27,571 nt of DNA from JABLTI01 sp030629105 (GCA_030629105.1 DAOVPS010000016.1:1-27571); one strand, 5' to 3'; positions 7,428 to 17,632 are shown, counted from the first letter of the stretch. Notes: generated by a model from the sequence alone, not told the origin. Numbers and translations are program-made.

Positions 7428-10400
7428 ATGTTTGAAAATATCGAAAAAGCCCGACAGCTTCTCAAACCTGGCACTTATAGAGCTGCTATAGATGAATTCT
7501 TTAAACTTGTTAAAGAGTTAAAGGATAAGGGAAATAAAGAAGAAGCTTGTAGATTATTATTAGAAATTACCTCAAGTATCGCAGGAACCAAAGATAGAAG
7601 ACTTATTTTTCTCACCGCAGAAGGACTTCTCCGAGAACTTGATAAACTAAAAGTAAAAGATCCCGATAGTTTTTTCGGGGAAATTGATGTCTTTCTCGCA
7701 AATGTAAAAGATCTTTATAGGAAAAATGATGAGCAATTTGAGAAAGCAGCTCAACTCTCAGAAATCCAGATTAGATTGTATGATAAACAAAAAAGAGATA
7801 CCATTAATTTCGCACTTGAGGCAGCAACTGATTATGCAGATTTAGCAGCAAAGATTTTGTCTAAAACAAGACTTAGAGATGAAGACGAAAAGCAAGGGCA
7901 AGAAATAATTAAGAAATCAAAAAAGCTGTATGGAAAAGCTAAAAACGAAGAAAAAACAGTCGATATTTACATCAAGATTTTCAACAAACATTTAGAGAAT
8001 CGCAATGAAGTAATGGCAGAAAAATATTTGGATCAAGCAGTAAATTTTGTGTTAAGTCTAAAAACAGACGAAGCAACAATTCTCACTGTGACTGAACAAT
8101 TAATGAATTCTTATATTGAATTTGTTGAATTTAAAATTCCCGATATCTTGAATCCCGAACAAAAGATATCCAAAGTAGAGACTGTGCAATTTGACAATAA
8201 TGTCGCAACAAGAATAATTACCCATGCCAAAGATATTTGTGTTTCTCGAAAGGCAATACCTGCAATTCTTATTCTTGCAAAAGAACTCTCGCTGATTGGT
8301 TTAGCTATCTTTTCAAAGGGATTATATGATGTAGCAATTCCGTATTATGAAACTGCTAAGGATTATTATATTGAAGTTGGAATAGATCAAGAAGCACTTG
8401 ATTATGGATCCAATGTTACCTCAATTGGTTTGCAATTATATACTGATGAAAGGTATCCTATTGGAAGAGATTACTTTAGAATTGCCATTGAACTTGGTCG
8501 AAGTATAGATAGAGAGTTTGAAGTTGGCATTTATCAGAAACAAGCTGAACTGCTTTTAAAATATAACAAGTTTCAACTAGCATACGAATCACTCCGTATG
8601 ATGATTGATCCATTAAAGGAGCTTCCTGAAAGCGATATGAGAATGGACGCTCCAAGTATGATTCGGCAACTTGCCCAAGAAAGGTTCAGTAAGAACGATT
8701 TTCATTATGCTGAATTATTTTATCGCTTGGTTACAGAATTCTTTATTGCTTTTGATCAAATTGATTTAGCCGCGGATACTTTTGATGCTGCATGGCAATC
8801 TATGTTCAATGTGCGACAACTCCAAACTGGTATTGATTTGGCTACTAAAGCTGCTGATTTTTATCTTAGAACCGGTAAAGAAGAAGAAGCATCAGAAGTT
8901 TACTTTAAATTAGCAGAACGATTATTGCAGGAAGGACATTTAGATATTGCTTTGGAGCGATTAAAACTTACAGCAGAAGCAATTCCTGAGAATCTTCGCG
9001 AGCAAAAATTTAAACCTCTCGTAGAGATTGCTACAAAATATACTGAACAATGTATAAAAACCGGAGATATTATTTATGCTCGAGACCTTTGGAAGGCTGC
9101 TTGCGATTTTAACGAAGTTCTTGCTCGATCTCTAATCAAGCGTGATATTAATGCCGTAGTTGAAACTATTGAAGAGCATATAAGTAATGTACGAAAATTC
9201 GACACTGAAGAACTTAATGAAGTAACTATGGAATCTGCAAGAGGGAGTGGAAAAGTTCTCGCTGAAGCCGGAGAAAATGAACGAGCAGCAAAGGTTTTGG
9301 TAGGGTTTGCAACTGATTTTCTAAGGAAAAATATCACTGAATATGCTGACCCATTGTTTGAACAAGGAGCAGAGGAGTTCATTAAAGCAAAACAACCAGA
9401 AGAAGCAGCTAGAGTATTATCTGCTCTTGGGAGATATCATTCTGAGAACGGAAATACTGACGAAGCACTTCATTACTATTTATTAGCATCTGTTGAAAGT
9501 GAAATGAAGATTGATCCCAAGATATTCCACTCAGTTGCAGAACATTGTTTTGAAACTTTTTCCAATCAATTAACTGCGGGTGCCTCTGATATCGCAGAAA
9601 AAGGATTTGAAACTGCAATTAAAATTGAGCTTGCCGTTAGTAAAGAAGCTGCTGCAAATAGTGCAAGTGATATGGCAAAGTTATTTGTTGAAAAAAATGA
9701 ATTTGTCTTGGCACTTAAGTATTATGAGCAAGCAATCAGTTACTACATCGAGTCATCAATAAGAAATGCTGTTGCCTTAGGAGCAGAAATAATAGAACGA
9801 GGGAGAGAAATTTTCCAGAAGAAACTTTTTGAAGACGCGAATAAGTTCATTACATTAGGCCTTGAAGCATTAAATAAATCCGACCAGAAAATACAAGCAG
9901 CACAAACAGCTAGGATTGAAGGGGAACAATTCTTAGGAAGTGCAAACCCCCACCTTGGAATTGATTTACTAAATAAAGCAGTCGCATATTATCTTGAGTT
10001 AAATGATAAGAGCTCAGCTGCTGATCTTCATATTACATTAGGGAGATATTTCATTTCAGCTAATGATTTTGAACATGGATTAAGAGAAATGAAAGTAGCT
10101 GGTGATATTCGATTAACAATTAAGAAATCTAATGAATTAAAGAAATTAATCATTATCATTAACGAGATTGCCATAGAAATTGCTACAAGTAAAATTACTT
10201 CAACCAAAGCAGGTGAAGATGACCGAGAAAAAATGAGTCAAACATACTTTGCAGTCGCAGAAGATTTTACTAAACAACTTGGCGATTTAGAGTTTAATAG
10301 TGAAGTAAATTATAAGGAATGGACCACTTATTCAAAAGAACTTCTTCACAATGCAGCGTATGAGAGTTTGAAGAAAACCTATGAATCATACATTAGTTTG

Positions 10401-13400
10401 AAGAACAACAAACGTATAAGTGAGCTTGCTGCAGAAGTTACTAATTTTTCAACTGATCTTATTTCTAAAGAGGATCTTATTGGAGCAACAAAATATCTGA
10501 ATTTATCAATCAATATTCTCCAAAAAGTAAACAAACATGAAGAAGCTGCTGCAATGTGCATCAGAACTTGTGAAGAATTCCTAAAATTGGAAAACAATGA
10601 AGTTGCAGTTTCTTGGGGTATACGTGGTGCTGAAATCTTAACAGAAGTTCAAATCGTAGATGAAGCAATCCAGTTTCTTGAAGAACTTGTAAATGTTTTA
10701 ATGGCTAGGAATAGCATTGAGAATGCTATACTTTGTTATGGGAAAATCGCTAAAATCCTTGAACTAAATGGTCGAATGAAAGAAGTAGAAGAAACGGCTC
10801 TTAAAGTGATGGCTTTTGGGACTGCTAATATGAAAAGCGATAATCCGGAAGCTGGTTTACGTTTATGGGAAGTAGCACTAACAATTGGATCAATTGTCGG
10901 AGAAGAATTTACTGGAAGACTTTGTATTATCGAGGGTCAAACTTTCTTTGATATAAAGAATTATGATAAATCCCTTGAGCTCTTCAAAGAAAGCTTTAGT
11001 CTTTTCAACCGAATAGGAAAGCCTAATCGTTTAATCAATCTTGGCAATGCTATTTTTGATATATCTTATGAATTACAGAAGAATATGGATTTTGATACTT
11101 CTTTCAAATACTTACCAATTGCATTTGAATCATTAATTGCTGGAAATGAATTAATGTTGGCAACAGATAAGATGTTTGGTAATGCTAAAAACTTCATTGA
11201 AATTGGAAAAGACAAGGAAGGATATCATATCATAAATACTTCTATTGATACTTTGTTCTCAAAAGGAGATATGGTAGGAGGTGTTGAACGATGCTTTGTA
11301 GGTGCTGCTTTACTGATTTCCTATGGAAAGAATGTTGAAGGAAGCAGATTAATCGATAAAGGAATGGAGAAAACCGTACAAATTACTGATGAACCAGCAA
11401 TTAAGCACCTTGCTACTGTCTGTAGAAATCAAGGTATTATTCTTCGAGATGAAGGGAAACTCGAGGCATCTCACATTATTTTTGCTTCAGGTATTGGTAT
11501 TTTGCGAACAATAAATGATTTAGTAGGCATTGGTCAAATCAGCATTGATCTTGGAGAAACACTCATAAAACGAAATGAAATGAATGCTGCAGTGGAAGCG
11601 TTTCGTAATGGTATACTTTTGCTAGCACGAGGTGGCCTTAACAAAGAAGCAAGTGATATTGCTAACAATCTTATCACAGAAGGTAGAAAGCAAATCGATA
11701 ATCAGAATATCATTGTCGGAGTACCTCTCGTTGAGCTTTCCGGAGAGCTGTTCATTGCATTAGGTCAGCCTGAACGTAGTATGGTTATCTCTGAAATATT
11801 CATTAATCTCGGAGGAAAAATGCTTAATGAAAAGAATTACGATATTGCAGCACTTTACTTTTCTAAAGCAATGGAATTAGCTTTACAAGCAGGTCTTAAA
11901 GATTATCTGCCAAAAGTCGGCAATCGTTGTATTGATTTCGGACTTAAGCTTGTGAAAGAAGGAGATGCAATGCTAGGTATTCAATTTATGAATGCTGGTG
12001 CTGATTTAATTTCTGAATTCGAGGAGAAAACAGAGAAAGCAAGTCGAGCTACTTCTAATTATCTTGAAGCAATAACACAAGTTCTAAGCCCAGCATATGA
12101 AAAAATATTCGAGGTCGAAGAAGAAAGAATGGTTTTAATTAGCCAATTTATAGATTCAACAATTAAATTCTTCACTCAAATTAAAGCAGCAAAAGATTTA
12201 GAAAAACTCACAAAAACACTTCTCGATTATGGAAAGAAATTGTTGAGAACAAAGATTCCTCGAATAGTTAGACGTATTTTTGAACCAGCTTTTAGAGCAG
12301 CTGAAAATGCAAATAATACCAAACTACAAATCGAGATTGCAAATGCATATCTATCTCATGTTAATTATTTGATAGATAAAAAACAATACGACTACCTTGA
12401 TACGACAGTAAATCAAGCATTAAATATCTTCATTGGAGTTAATGAATTAAAAGAAATAAGGAAATTTATGGGTATAATGACTCATACTGGACGAGAATTA
12501 AGTCTCGAGCCAACGACTCGTACCTATGGCATCAAAATCCTAACTATGTTATCTGATTTAGCATCCTCACTTACTCATCAAGAACTTTATCCGGTCACAA
12601 TCATCCCACTTATTCACTTGAATCAGCAAGCATTAGAACAAGAAGATTTTGAACTTATGATTTTTGCCAGACAAAACGTCATTCGTCTCTTGCAAACTAT
12701 TTTGAATACAAATTACTCATTAGCTATTCTCGGTAATATTAGCCTATCAAATATGATTTATGAGTGGTTTAAACCTGCAGAGGAAATGATAGCAAAAACA
12801 ATGCTTCTCGATCAGACTATAAAGATTATTGATCAATCCTTGCAACTTGCGGTTATCACCCAAGAAATTGAGTTGGGTATGGCTGTAATTGATAAAACCT
12901 TTGAATTAATTGATACCATACTCAAACGGAAAGTAAAAGGTATTGATGTTCTGTATGAAGTCCTTGCAATCGCTCTTACTGGACTTGGGCAAAGATCAAG
13001 AGTTGTGGAAATAGGAACTAAATGTATGGAAGATGGAAAAGAAGCTGCTGAAAGAAAACGTTTAATGGAATCTATTAGTTTGCTTAAAACTTCAGGTCGA
13101 ATATTTGCTTTATTAGATGATGAAAGATTAATTGCTGACACTGCTATTGCAGCTGCTACTATTGGAGACATCCGATTACGAGATAAGAATTACAAGGAAG
13201 GACTCTATTATTATTCTGCAGCACTTGAAAATTATGAATTATCACGTGATGAGAAAAGCATCCAACTTATTGCTAAAACAATACAAGATATGTTCAATAC
13301 AGCTCCAATGAAAGATGGATACCTTTCATTTGAAATCCCTGGAATGGTGTTTGCAAATCGAGAAAATGTCAAAGAAGCAGAAGCAATCGCTGTCAGAGCA

Positions 13401-14354
13401 CTGGAACAAGTCGAAAATATGCTTGAATCAGGAAAGAAAAATGTTATTTATGATTCTATTCTTTACTTATACGCTGCAACAAAAATATATGATAAAACAG
13501 GTAATTTCATAGAGGAAACAAAAATCTATGATACTTACATGTTTCAGTATATAGCTGCGATTAGCGATGCAAAAGTTGTTGAATTATTCATAGACATGTT
13601 AATCCGTTCTATAACAAAGAAATTACGTATTTGGGACTTTATTTCAATTATAAAATTATTTGACCAAATTAAAGATCAAAAGGTTTTGAAGAATAAAAAA
13701 TACCAAGCAATAAGAAATTCAATTGAAGAATTACTTAAAGGTCAAATCCCTGAAGCTTTAGAGCAGGCTCAACAAGTAAATGTGTTATTTGAGCGAGGTG
13801 TACAGGAATATTCTGAAATCTATAAAGAGCAAATCAAAGAAGATATCAGAGAAAGTGGTAAACTAAGTATACATGATTATATGCAGGATCAACCCATCTC
13901 AGATCTAGTTAATGTCTTAATCCAAGATCTCTATGGTAGAAAAGAGATTGAAGGAAAGTATTTCCCAATTGGTCTTTTTGTTTCTGATAAACAATTAGAA
14001 GGAACAATTAGTTTCTTGGATAAAGAATTAGCTGACAAAGGAAAAGCTGTTGTAACAGAAATTGCTCAAAATACTGCTTTAACATTAGATGAAGCTCTAA
14101 GTGTTATCCGCATTGAATACCTTCCACAGAAATTCCAAGCAACTCTCAATGAGAATAATTCTGTTGTTTACTCTTATCTACAGTTAAGAACTGAAGTCAA
14201 AAATCTTGCTCTCGGATACCAGGATATTGGAAATATTGACATAAACAAGATTTCGCAAGAACTCAAATTCCCACCAGAAACTATTCAACGGGAAATCGAA
14301 TACCTCATTTTAGAAGGTAAAATCAATCCTCGTTTAGTTGGCAGAGCAAAATAA
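7428..14354 (+). CDS. giant helical-repeat (TPR-like) protein with C-terminal winged helices
   Basis: A 2308-residue, probably cytosolic protein, by far the largest in the window. Residues 1 to ~2100 are an almost unbroken series of degenerate TPR-like helix pairs, such as DIALERLKLTAEAI and ALKYYEQAISYYIE, so the chain should form a long solenoid. I see no transmembrane segment or catalytic motif. The tail, ~2130-2308, changes character and looks like consecutive winged-helix domains. One begins near ESGKLSIHDY (2142-2151), and the last ends in the pattern INKISQELKFPPETIQREIE (2273-2292) followed by LEGKI. A solenoid followed by winged helices recalls PCI proteins, and parts of 2134-2225 recall the winged-helix array of the UFM1 ligase UFL1. 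Both resemblances come from memory. ATG 7428 is preceded by GTGTGGAT. It is probably a scaffold. Confidence 0.85.
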   Translation: MFENIEKARQLLKPGTYRAAIDEFFKLVKELKDKGNKEEACRLLLEITSSIAGTKDRRLIFLTAEGLLRELDKLKVKDPDSFFGEIDVFLANVKDLYRKNDEQFEKAAQLSEIQIRLYDKQKRDTINFALEAATDYADLAAKILSKTRLRDEDEKQGQEIIKKSKKLYGKAKNEEKTVDIYIKIFNKHLENRNEVMAEKYLDQAVNFVLSLKTDEATILTVTEQLMNSYIEFVEFKIPDILNPEQKISKVETVQFDNNVATRIITHAKDICVSRKAIPAILILAKELSLIGLAIFSKGLYDVAIPYYETAKDYYIEVGIDQEALDYGSNVTSIGLQLYTDERYPIGRDYFRIAIELGRSIDREFEVGIYQKQAELLLKYNKFQLAYESLRMMIDPLKELPESDMRMDAPSMIRQLAQERFSKNDFHYAELFYRLVTEFFIAFDQIDLAADTFDAAWQSMFNVRQLQTGIDLATKAADFYLRTGKEEEASEVYFKLAERLLQEGHLDIALERLKLTAEAIPENLREQKFKPLVEIATKYTEQCIKTGDIIYARDLWKAACDFNEVLARSLIKRDINAVVETIEEHISNVRKFDTEELNEVTMESARGSGKVLAEAGENERAAKVLVGFATDFLRKNITEYADPLFEQGAEEFIKAKQPEEAARVLSALGRYHSENGNTDEALHYYLLASVESEMKIDPKIFHSVAEHCFETFSNQLTAGASDIAEKGFETAIKIELAVSKEAAANSASDMAKLFVEKNEFVLALKYYEQAISYYIESSIRNAVALGAEIIERGREIFQKKLFEDANKFITLGLEALNKSDQKIQAAQTARIEGEQFLGSANPHLGIDLLNKAVAYYLELNDKSSAADLHITLGRYFISANDFEHGLREMKVAGDIRLTIKKSNELKKLIIIINEIAIEIATSKITSTKAGEDDREKMSQTYFAVAEDFTKQLGDLEFNSEVNYKEWTTYSKELLHNAAYESLKKTYESYISLKNNKRISELAAEVTNFSTDLISKEDLIGATKYLNLSINILQKVNKHEEAAAMCIRTCEEFLKLENNEVAVSWGIRGAEILTEVQIVDEAIQFLEELVNVLMARNSIENAILCYGKIAKILELNGRMKEVEETALKVMAFGTANMKSDNPEAGLRLWEVALTIGSIVGEEFTGRLCIIEGQTFFDIKNYDKSLELFKESFSLFNRIGKPNRLINLGNAIFDISYELQKNMDFDTSFKYLPIAFESLIAGNELMLATDKMFGNAKNFIEIGKDKEGYHIINTSIDTLFSKGDMVGGVERCFVGAALLISYGKNVEGSRLIDKGMEKTVQITDEPAIKHLATVCRNQGIILRDEGKLEASHIIFASGIGILRTINDLVGIGQISIDLGETLIKRNEMNAAVEAFRNGILLLARGGLNKEASDIANNLITEGRKQIDNQNIIVGVPLVELSGELFIALGQPERSMVISEIFINLGGKMLNEKNYDIAALYFSKAMELALQAGLKDYLPKVGNRCIDFGLKLVKEGDAMLGIQFMNAGADLISEFEEKTEKASRATSNYLEAITQVLSPAYEKIFEVEEERMVLISQFIDSTIKFFTQIKAAKDLEKLTKTLLDYGKKLLRTKIPRIVRRIFEPAFRAAENANNTKLQIEIANAYLSHVNYLIDKKQYDYLDTTVNQALNIFIGVNELKEIRKFMGIMTHTGRELSLEPTTRTYGIKILTMLSDLASSLTHQELYPVTIIPLIHLNQQALEQEDFELMIFARQNVIRLLQTILNTNYSLAILGNISLSNMIYEWFKPAEEMIAKTMLLDQTIKIIDQSLQLAVITQEIELGMAVIDKTFELIDTILKRKVKGIDVLYEVLAIALTGLGQRSRVVEIGTKCMEDGKEAAERKRLMESISLLKTSGRIFALLDDERLIADTAIAAATIGDIRLRDKNYKEGLYYYSAALENYELSRDEKSIQLIAKTIQDMFNTAPMKDGYLSFEIPGMVFANRENVKEAEAIAVRALEQVENMLESGKKNVIYDSILYLYAATKIYDKTGNFIEETKIYDTYMFQYIAAISDAKVVELFIDMLIRSITKKLRIWDFISIIKLFDQIKDQKVLKNKKYQAIRNSIEELLKGQIPEALEQAQQVNVLFERGVQEYSEIYKEQIKEDIRESGKLSIHDYMQDQPISDLVNVLIQDLYGRKEIEGKYFPIGLFVSDKQLEGTISFLDKELADKGKAVVTEIAQNTALTLDEALSVIRIEYLPQKFQATLNENNSVVYSYLQLRTEVKNLALGYQDIGNIDINKISQELKFPPETIQREIEYLILEGKINPRLVGRAK

Positions 14355-14379
14355 AGAAAGCAAATTGCTATTCTTTTTT
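14353..14379. terminator. candidate hairpin terminator between convergent genes
   Basis: AAAGAA-AGC pairs with GCT-(A)-TTCTTT around a 5-base loop with one bulged base, followed by T's. It sits between the stop codons of the giant protein gene and the GHMP kinase gene. The stem is weak and AT-rich, so the call is tentative. Confidence 0.35.
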
Positions 14380-15447
14380 AGCTCCAACGTAATCAATCTT
14401 GCATATAGTCGCTTTCCCACCAGCATTATTTATTGCATTTGCTACTTCTTCTTCTCTGCCTGGAGATAAAGCAATTATACATCCTCCTAAACCCGCCCCG
14501 GTGAGTTTTGCACCAAGGGCTCCCGATTTTATAGACACATCCACTAAATTATCAAGTTCAGGTATCGACACCCCAAGATAATCTCTGAGCATTGTTTGTT
14601 GCTTGGTAAGTAATAACCCAAGAAATTCAATATCTTGATTGCTAGATTTAGATAATTCAATGCTAGATCTTTCGGTTATATTTCTGATTGTAATTACACC
14701 AAGTAAGCTTCTATATTCATCTTCAGTAATAATATCCCGAAATTCAGTGAGAGTATCAGAAGCTAAAGATCTTAACTTGAAATCACCCTGCTTTTGGATT
14801 TTTTCAAAACCAGTTGTTATTTGATTTCTCAATAATGTTAAGGGTTCATTAGCTGATCGTCTTACACAACTATCACCAATTACTAAACCATCTAAATTTG
14901 TTGTAAACCGTTGTATTTTGTGTGGAGGGCCATCACAATCTAAGGAAAATATTCCTCCCAAAGATGAGGAATATTGATCCATTATCCCACAATTTACTCC
15001 CAATATTTTATTTTCAGCAGTAAAGCACAGATCTGCAATCTCAGTCCTATTTAATTCTAATTTTAATTGATCATTCAAAGCAGTTAACCAAGACACAAGA
15101 ATTGCAGCTGAAGAAGAAAGACCTGACCCTATAGGTACCTGACTGGAAATTCTTACATTAAATCCAGGAATTTCTTTCACTAAACCTTCTTTAAACAAAA
15201 CCATAATAATTGCTCGAATATAGTCAAATTCATTCTTTACCAATGAGATCTCTTTAGTAATTTTGAAAGAATCAACTAACTCTAAGTCAACAGATTCAAC
15301 TTTGATTTCATTCGTATTATTTTTCTCTACTGTTATTGTTGTTCGTAAGTTTATTGCTGCAGGAATAACAGTTAGTTTAAGATAATCTTGATGTTCACCA
15401 AACAGACAAACCCTTCCAGGAGCTGAATAAGATAGTTTTTTAGCCAT
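14368..15447 (-). CDS. GHMP kinase, galactokinase-like
   Basis: Sugar kinase of 359 residues in the GHMP superfamily, phosphorylating galactose or a related sugar at C1 with ATP. The substrate-side motif GRVCLFGEHQDY (11-22) resembles the galactokinase signature GRVNLIGEHTDY. The phosphate-binding loop PIGSGLSSSAA is at 105-115. GVNCGIMDQ (150-158), with the catalytic Asp157, is typical of galactokinases rather than mevalonate kinases. KLTGAGLGG near 314 is the third GHMP motif. The asparagine of the canonical signature is cysteine here, and the residues after DY differ (LKLT instead of NGG), so the sugar may not be galactose. ATG 15447 gives a standard N-terminus; a TTG four codons upstream is possible. 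It could feed sugar-1-phosphate into glycan synthesis. Confidence 0.82.
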   Translation of the reverse strand: MAKKLSYSAPGRVCLFGEHQDYLKLTVIPAAINLRTTITVEKNNTNEIKVESVDLELVDSFKITKEISLVKNEFDYIRAIIMVLFKEGLVKEIPGFNVRISSQVPIGSGLSSSAAILVSWLTALNDQLKLELNRTEIADLCFTAENKILGVNCGIMDQYSSSLGGIFSLDCDGPPHKIQRFTTNLDGLVIGDSCVRRSANEPLTLLRNQITTGFEKIQKQGDFKLRSLASDTLTEFRDIITEDEYRSLLGVITIRNITERSSIELSKSSNQDIEFLGLLLTKQQTMLRDYLGVSIPELDNLVDVSIKSGALGAKLTGAGLGGCIIALSPGREEEVANAINNAGGKATICKIDYVGAKKE

Positions 15448-15641
15448 TTCATTTATCAACTCTATTTATGATTTCTGGTTATATCTTAACCTAAAAAGTA
15501 TGAATTCTATTAATGGTTCACTTTTTGCTATAAGGGTGAAATTTATTTAGCTAATACTCTTTATGAAATTATACTTTAAAGAATTGTTGATTAATAATAT
15601 CATATTTTCTATGTTATTATTGATCAGGAGAATAGTTAGCA

Positions 15642-16061
15642 ATGATTGAGAATGCTATAATTTTTACCAAAGAAGCGAATCAAGTTTTAATAACTTCTAC
15701 TTTTGGTGAAGTAGATCCTGGAATGGATGATTTTAGTAATTCGCTTGCAAAAATACAAGAAATAGCGATTAAACTGGAAAAAGGTGTCTTTAACCTTGAT
15801 CTAGCTGCTGAATTAACAGCAATAATCTTTGCTATTCAAAACATTTCTGTAGCATTAGTTTTTAGTGAATCCATAGATAAAAGAGCGATAAAAGAATGGG
15901 AAGATGTTGCTAAACAAATAGCTACTGGAATTGACAAGATATATGATCCAATGAGTTCAGATAATGATTGTTCTGAATGCAAGAAAGTACTGGATGAAAT
16001 CGTTGAGTGGCATCTTAAAGAAGAGTCACCTATTGATAAAATGAAGGATGCTCTTTGGTGA
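15642..16061 (+). CDS. small soluble protein, possible longin-like fold
   Basis: Unrecognised protein of 139 residues. The N-terminus AIIFTKEANQVLITSTFGE looks like a beta-hairpin, followed by a helix (~28-47). A second hairpin in the TAIIFAIQNISVALVFSES region (~64-82) leads to a long helix (~84-106). This order of elements would suit a longin/roadblock (profilin-like) domain, which is abundant in Asgard archaea, but I cannot confirm it. The tail contains CSEC and is charged. The start ATG is preceded by AGGAGA about eleven bases upstream. Its stop lies 20 bases before the first of two 7-TM genes, so the three look like one operon, and this protein may be a cytosolic partner of the membrane pair. 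Confidence 0.65.
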   Translation: MIENAIIFTKEANQVLITSTFGEVDPGMDDFSNSLAKIQEIAIKLEKGVFNLDLAAELTAIIFAIQNISVALVFSESIDKRAIKEWEDVAKQIATGIDKIYDPMSSDNDCSECKKVLDEIVEWHLKEESPIDKMKDALW

Positions 16062-16080
16062 CTTGGAGGAACTGATTAAA

Positions 16081-16860
16081 ATGGCAGATTTACCTAGTGA
16101 TGTAAGTTTAGGAGCATTAGTAACAGTGGGTATAGTAACTGTAGCTGTTACAATAGTAGTAATTTTCTTGTTTATTAGATATTTTGAGCGAAGAAGACTA
16201 GCAGCTTTAACACTTGCTATAACTTTTGCTTTTTGGGATTTAGGTGCGATTTCAGTTTTTCTAGGTTCCTTAATCCATTATATAAGACAACCAATCGCAG
16301 AAGGATTATCTCAAGTTGTTAGGTATGGTTTCAATATAGGGTATGCATTTTCTGCTATTAGCAATATATTTCTGGTTATCTTTATCTCACAAATTTTCGC
16401 ACAATCACCTATGTTTCGGAAGACATACAAAATGGTTCCCTTAGCAAATGCAATCTTAAACGGAGTAACTATTGGTCTCATTATCGATACAATAATAGCT
16501 GACCCATTAAACCCAGCTTATCCACTTGAACAAACAATTTACCACTTAATTATGACATTTATTGCTTTTCTACTACTTTTGTTCTTTAGTATCGTATCAA
16601 GAGGAAGAGTAGAATTACGATGGGAGAAAGCAGGATTTAGTTTTATCATTGGTTCAGCATTAGCTGGAATAATGATTTACTTAATGCTTGCATTAGATCG
16701 TGTCGTAACACTATTTGTGCCAGGTTTTGAAGAAGGATACACTCCTTTTCTTTATATTGGATGGACATTCGCCATACTAATGTGTACTCTGGCATATGCT
16801 GGTTATGTAATGCCAACGTTTCTACGCAGATTGTTTAAGGAGGAAAAAGATCTTGGATAG
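16081..16860 (+). CDS. seven-helix membrane protein, paralogue A
   Basis: Integral membrane protein of 259 residues with seven predicted helices at about 10-33, 40-66, 84-107, 118-139, 152-173, 185-206 and 222-247. It has a short N-terminus and a charged C-terminal tail (LRRLFKEEKDLG). It is a clear paralogue of the next gene, which has exactly the same length. Shared features are a charged cluster after helix 1, FWD in helix 2, SA.SNIF in helix 3, NG.TIG in helix 4, LRWEKAGF before helix 6 and YTPF before helix 7. No retinal lysine is present in helix 7, so it is not a rhodopsin. ATG 16081 is set by GGAGG at 16065-16069. No known family was recognised; a sensor or receptor role is speculation. 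Confidence 0.75.
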   Translation: MADLPSDVSLGALVTVGIVTVAVTIVVIFLFIRYFERRRLAALTLAITFAFWDLGAISVFLGSLIHYIRQPIAEGLSQVVRYGFNIGYAFSAISNIFLVIFISQIFAQSPMFRKTYKMVPLANAILNGVTIGLIIDTIIADPLNPAYPLEQTIYHLIMTFIAFLLLLFFSIVSRGRVELRWEKAGFSFIIGSALAGIMIYLMLALDRVVTLFVPGFEEGYTPFLYIGWTFAILMCTLAYAGYVMPTFLRRLFKEEKDLG

Positions 16861-17632
16861 ACTACTTGTAGCGGTTATTACCGAAGGCATTGTTCTTGTT
16901 TTTGTAATGTTCGTTGTTACAATGCTTTTTATTCGGTACTTTAATAGAAAGAGAAGAACAGCACTTACTTTAGCTGTAGCTTTTACATTTTGGGATATAG
17001 CTATCATCTGTTTGTTCGTCTTCAGATTGCTAGAGTATCTTGTAGTGAATGGATTACTCTCAAACCCCAATAATAGGGAATATGGCTCTATTGGTATTAT
17101 GTTAGGGTATAGTTTTTCAGCTCTAAGCAATATCTTCATTCTGATTTTTGTGGCATTGGTTTTCTCTCAAGCTGCAATGTTCAGACGAACAGGTATGATG
17201 GTACCAATATTTTTCGCTGCGTTAAATGGAATTACCATTGGAATACTTTTAGGAGGAGGTCTTAGATTATGGCCTCAACCTGATTACTCGCCTTTTCCAA
17301 CATTGTATCACTTAGTTTTAACATTTATTTCCTTCATAGCATTGATCATATTTACTAGACGCCCACTTCGACATGCTACTTTACGATGGGAAAAAGCTGG
17401 ATTCAGATATATTATTTTATCAGGTGTGTTCGGCATTCTAATCTATCTTTCATTTGCATTAGATTTCTTATTTGGTGATAATGCTCTTGGCATTATTTCA
17501 GGTGGTTATACGCCATTCTTCTTCTTAGCTTATGTTTTTGCGATATTCATGTGTGGTTTTGCATACATAGGTTTTACAATGCCTAATTTCATCCGCAATC
17601 GATACAAGGAAACAAAAATGAATGACTCTTGA
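16853..17632 (+). CDS. seven-helix membrane protein, paralogue B
   Basis: Tandem paralogue of the preceding gene, 259 residues, with helices at about 5-28, 36-62, 79-104, 115-135, 150-167, 183-205 and 221-244. It shares FWD (helix 2), FSA.SNIF (helix 3), NGITIG (helix 4), LRWEKAGF (before helix 6) and GYTPF (before helix 7) with its neighbour. The TTG start at 16853 overlaps the upstream stop by eight bases and is set by AAGGAGG at 16837-16843, so the two proteins are made in a coupled way, possibly as a heterodimer. The last helix ends in AYIGFTMPNFIRNR, matching AYAGYVMPTFLRR of the neighbour. A hairpin terminator follows its stop directly. Confidence 0.78.
   Translation: MDRLLVAVITEGIVLVFVMFVVTMLFIRYFNRKRRTALTLAVAFTFWDIAIICLFVFRLLEYLVVNGLLSNPNNREYGSIGIMLGYSFSALSNIFILIFVALVFSQAAMFRRTGMMVPIFFAALNGITIGILLGGGLRLWPQPDYSPFPTLYHLVLTFISFIALIIFTRRPLRHATLRWEKAGFRYIILSGVFGILIYLSFALDFLFGDNALGIISGGYTPFFFLAYVFAIFMCGFAYIGFTMPNFIRNRYKETKMNDS

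Noticed and set aside
14368..15447. Mevalonate kinase
   Set aside because: GEHQDY and GVNCGIMDQ are galactokinase-type motifs; mevalonate kinases have a different first motif (GEH-x-VVYG) and lack CGIMDQ.
16081..17632. Microbial rhodopsin pair
   Set aside because: Seven helices are present but there is no lysine in helix 7 for retinal and no rhodopsin helix-3 motif.
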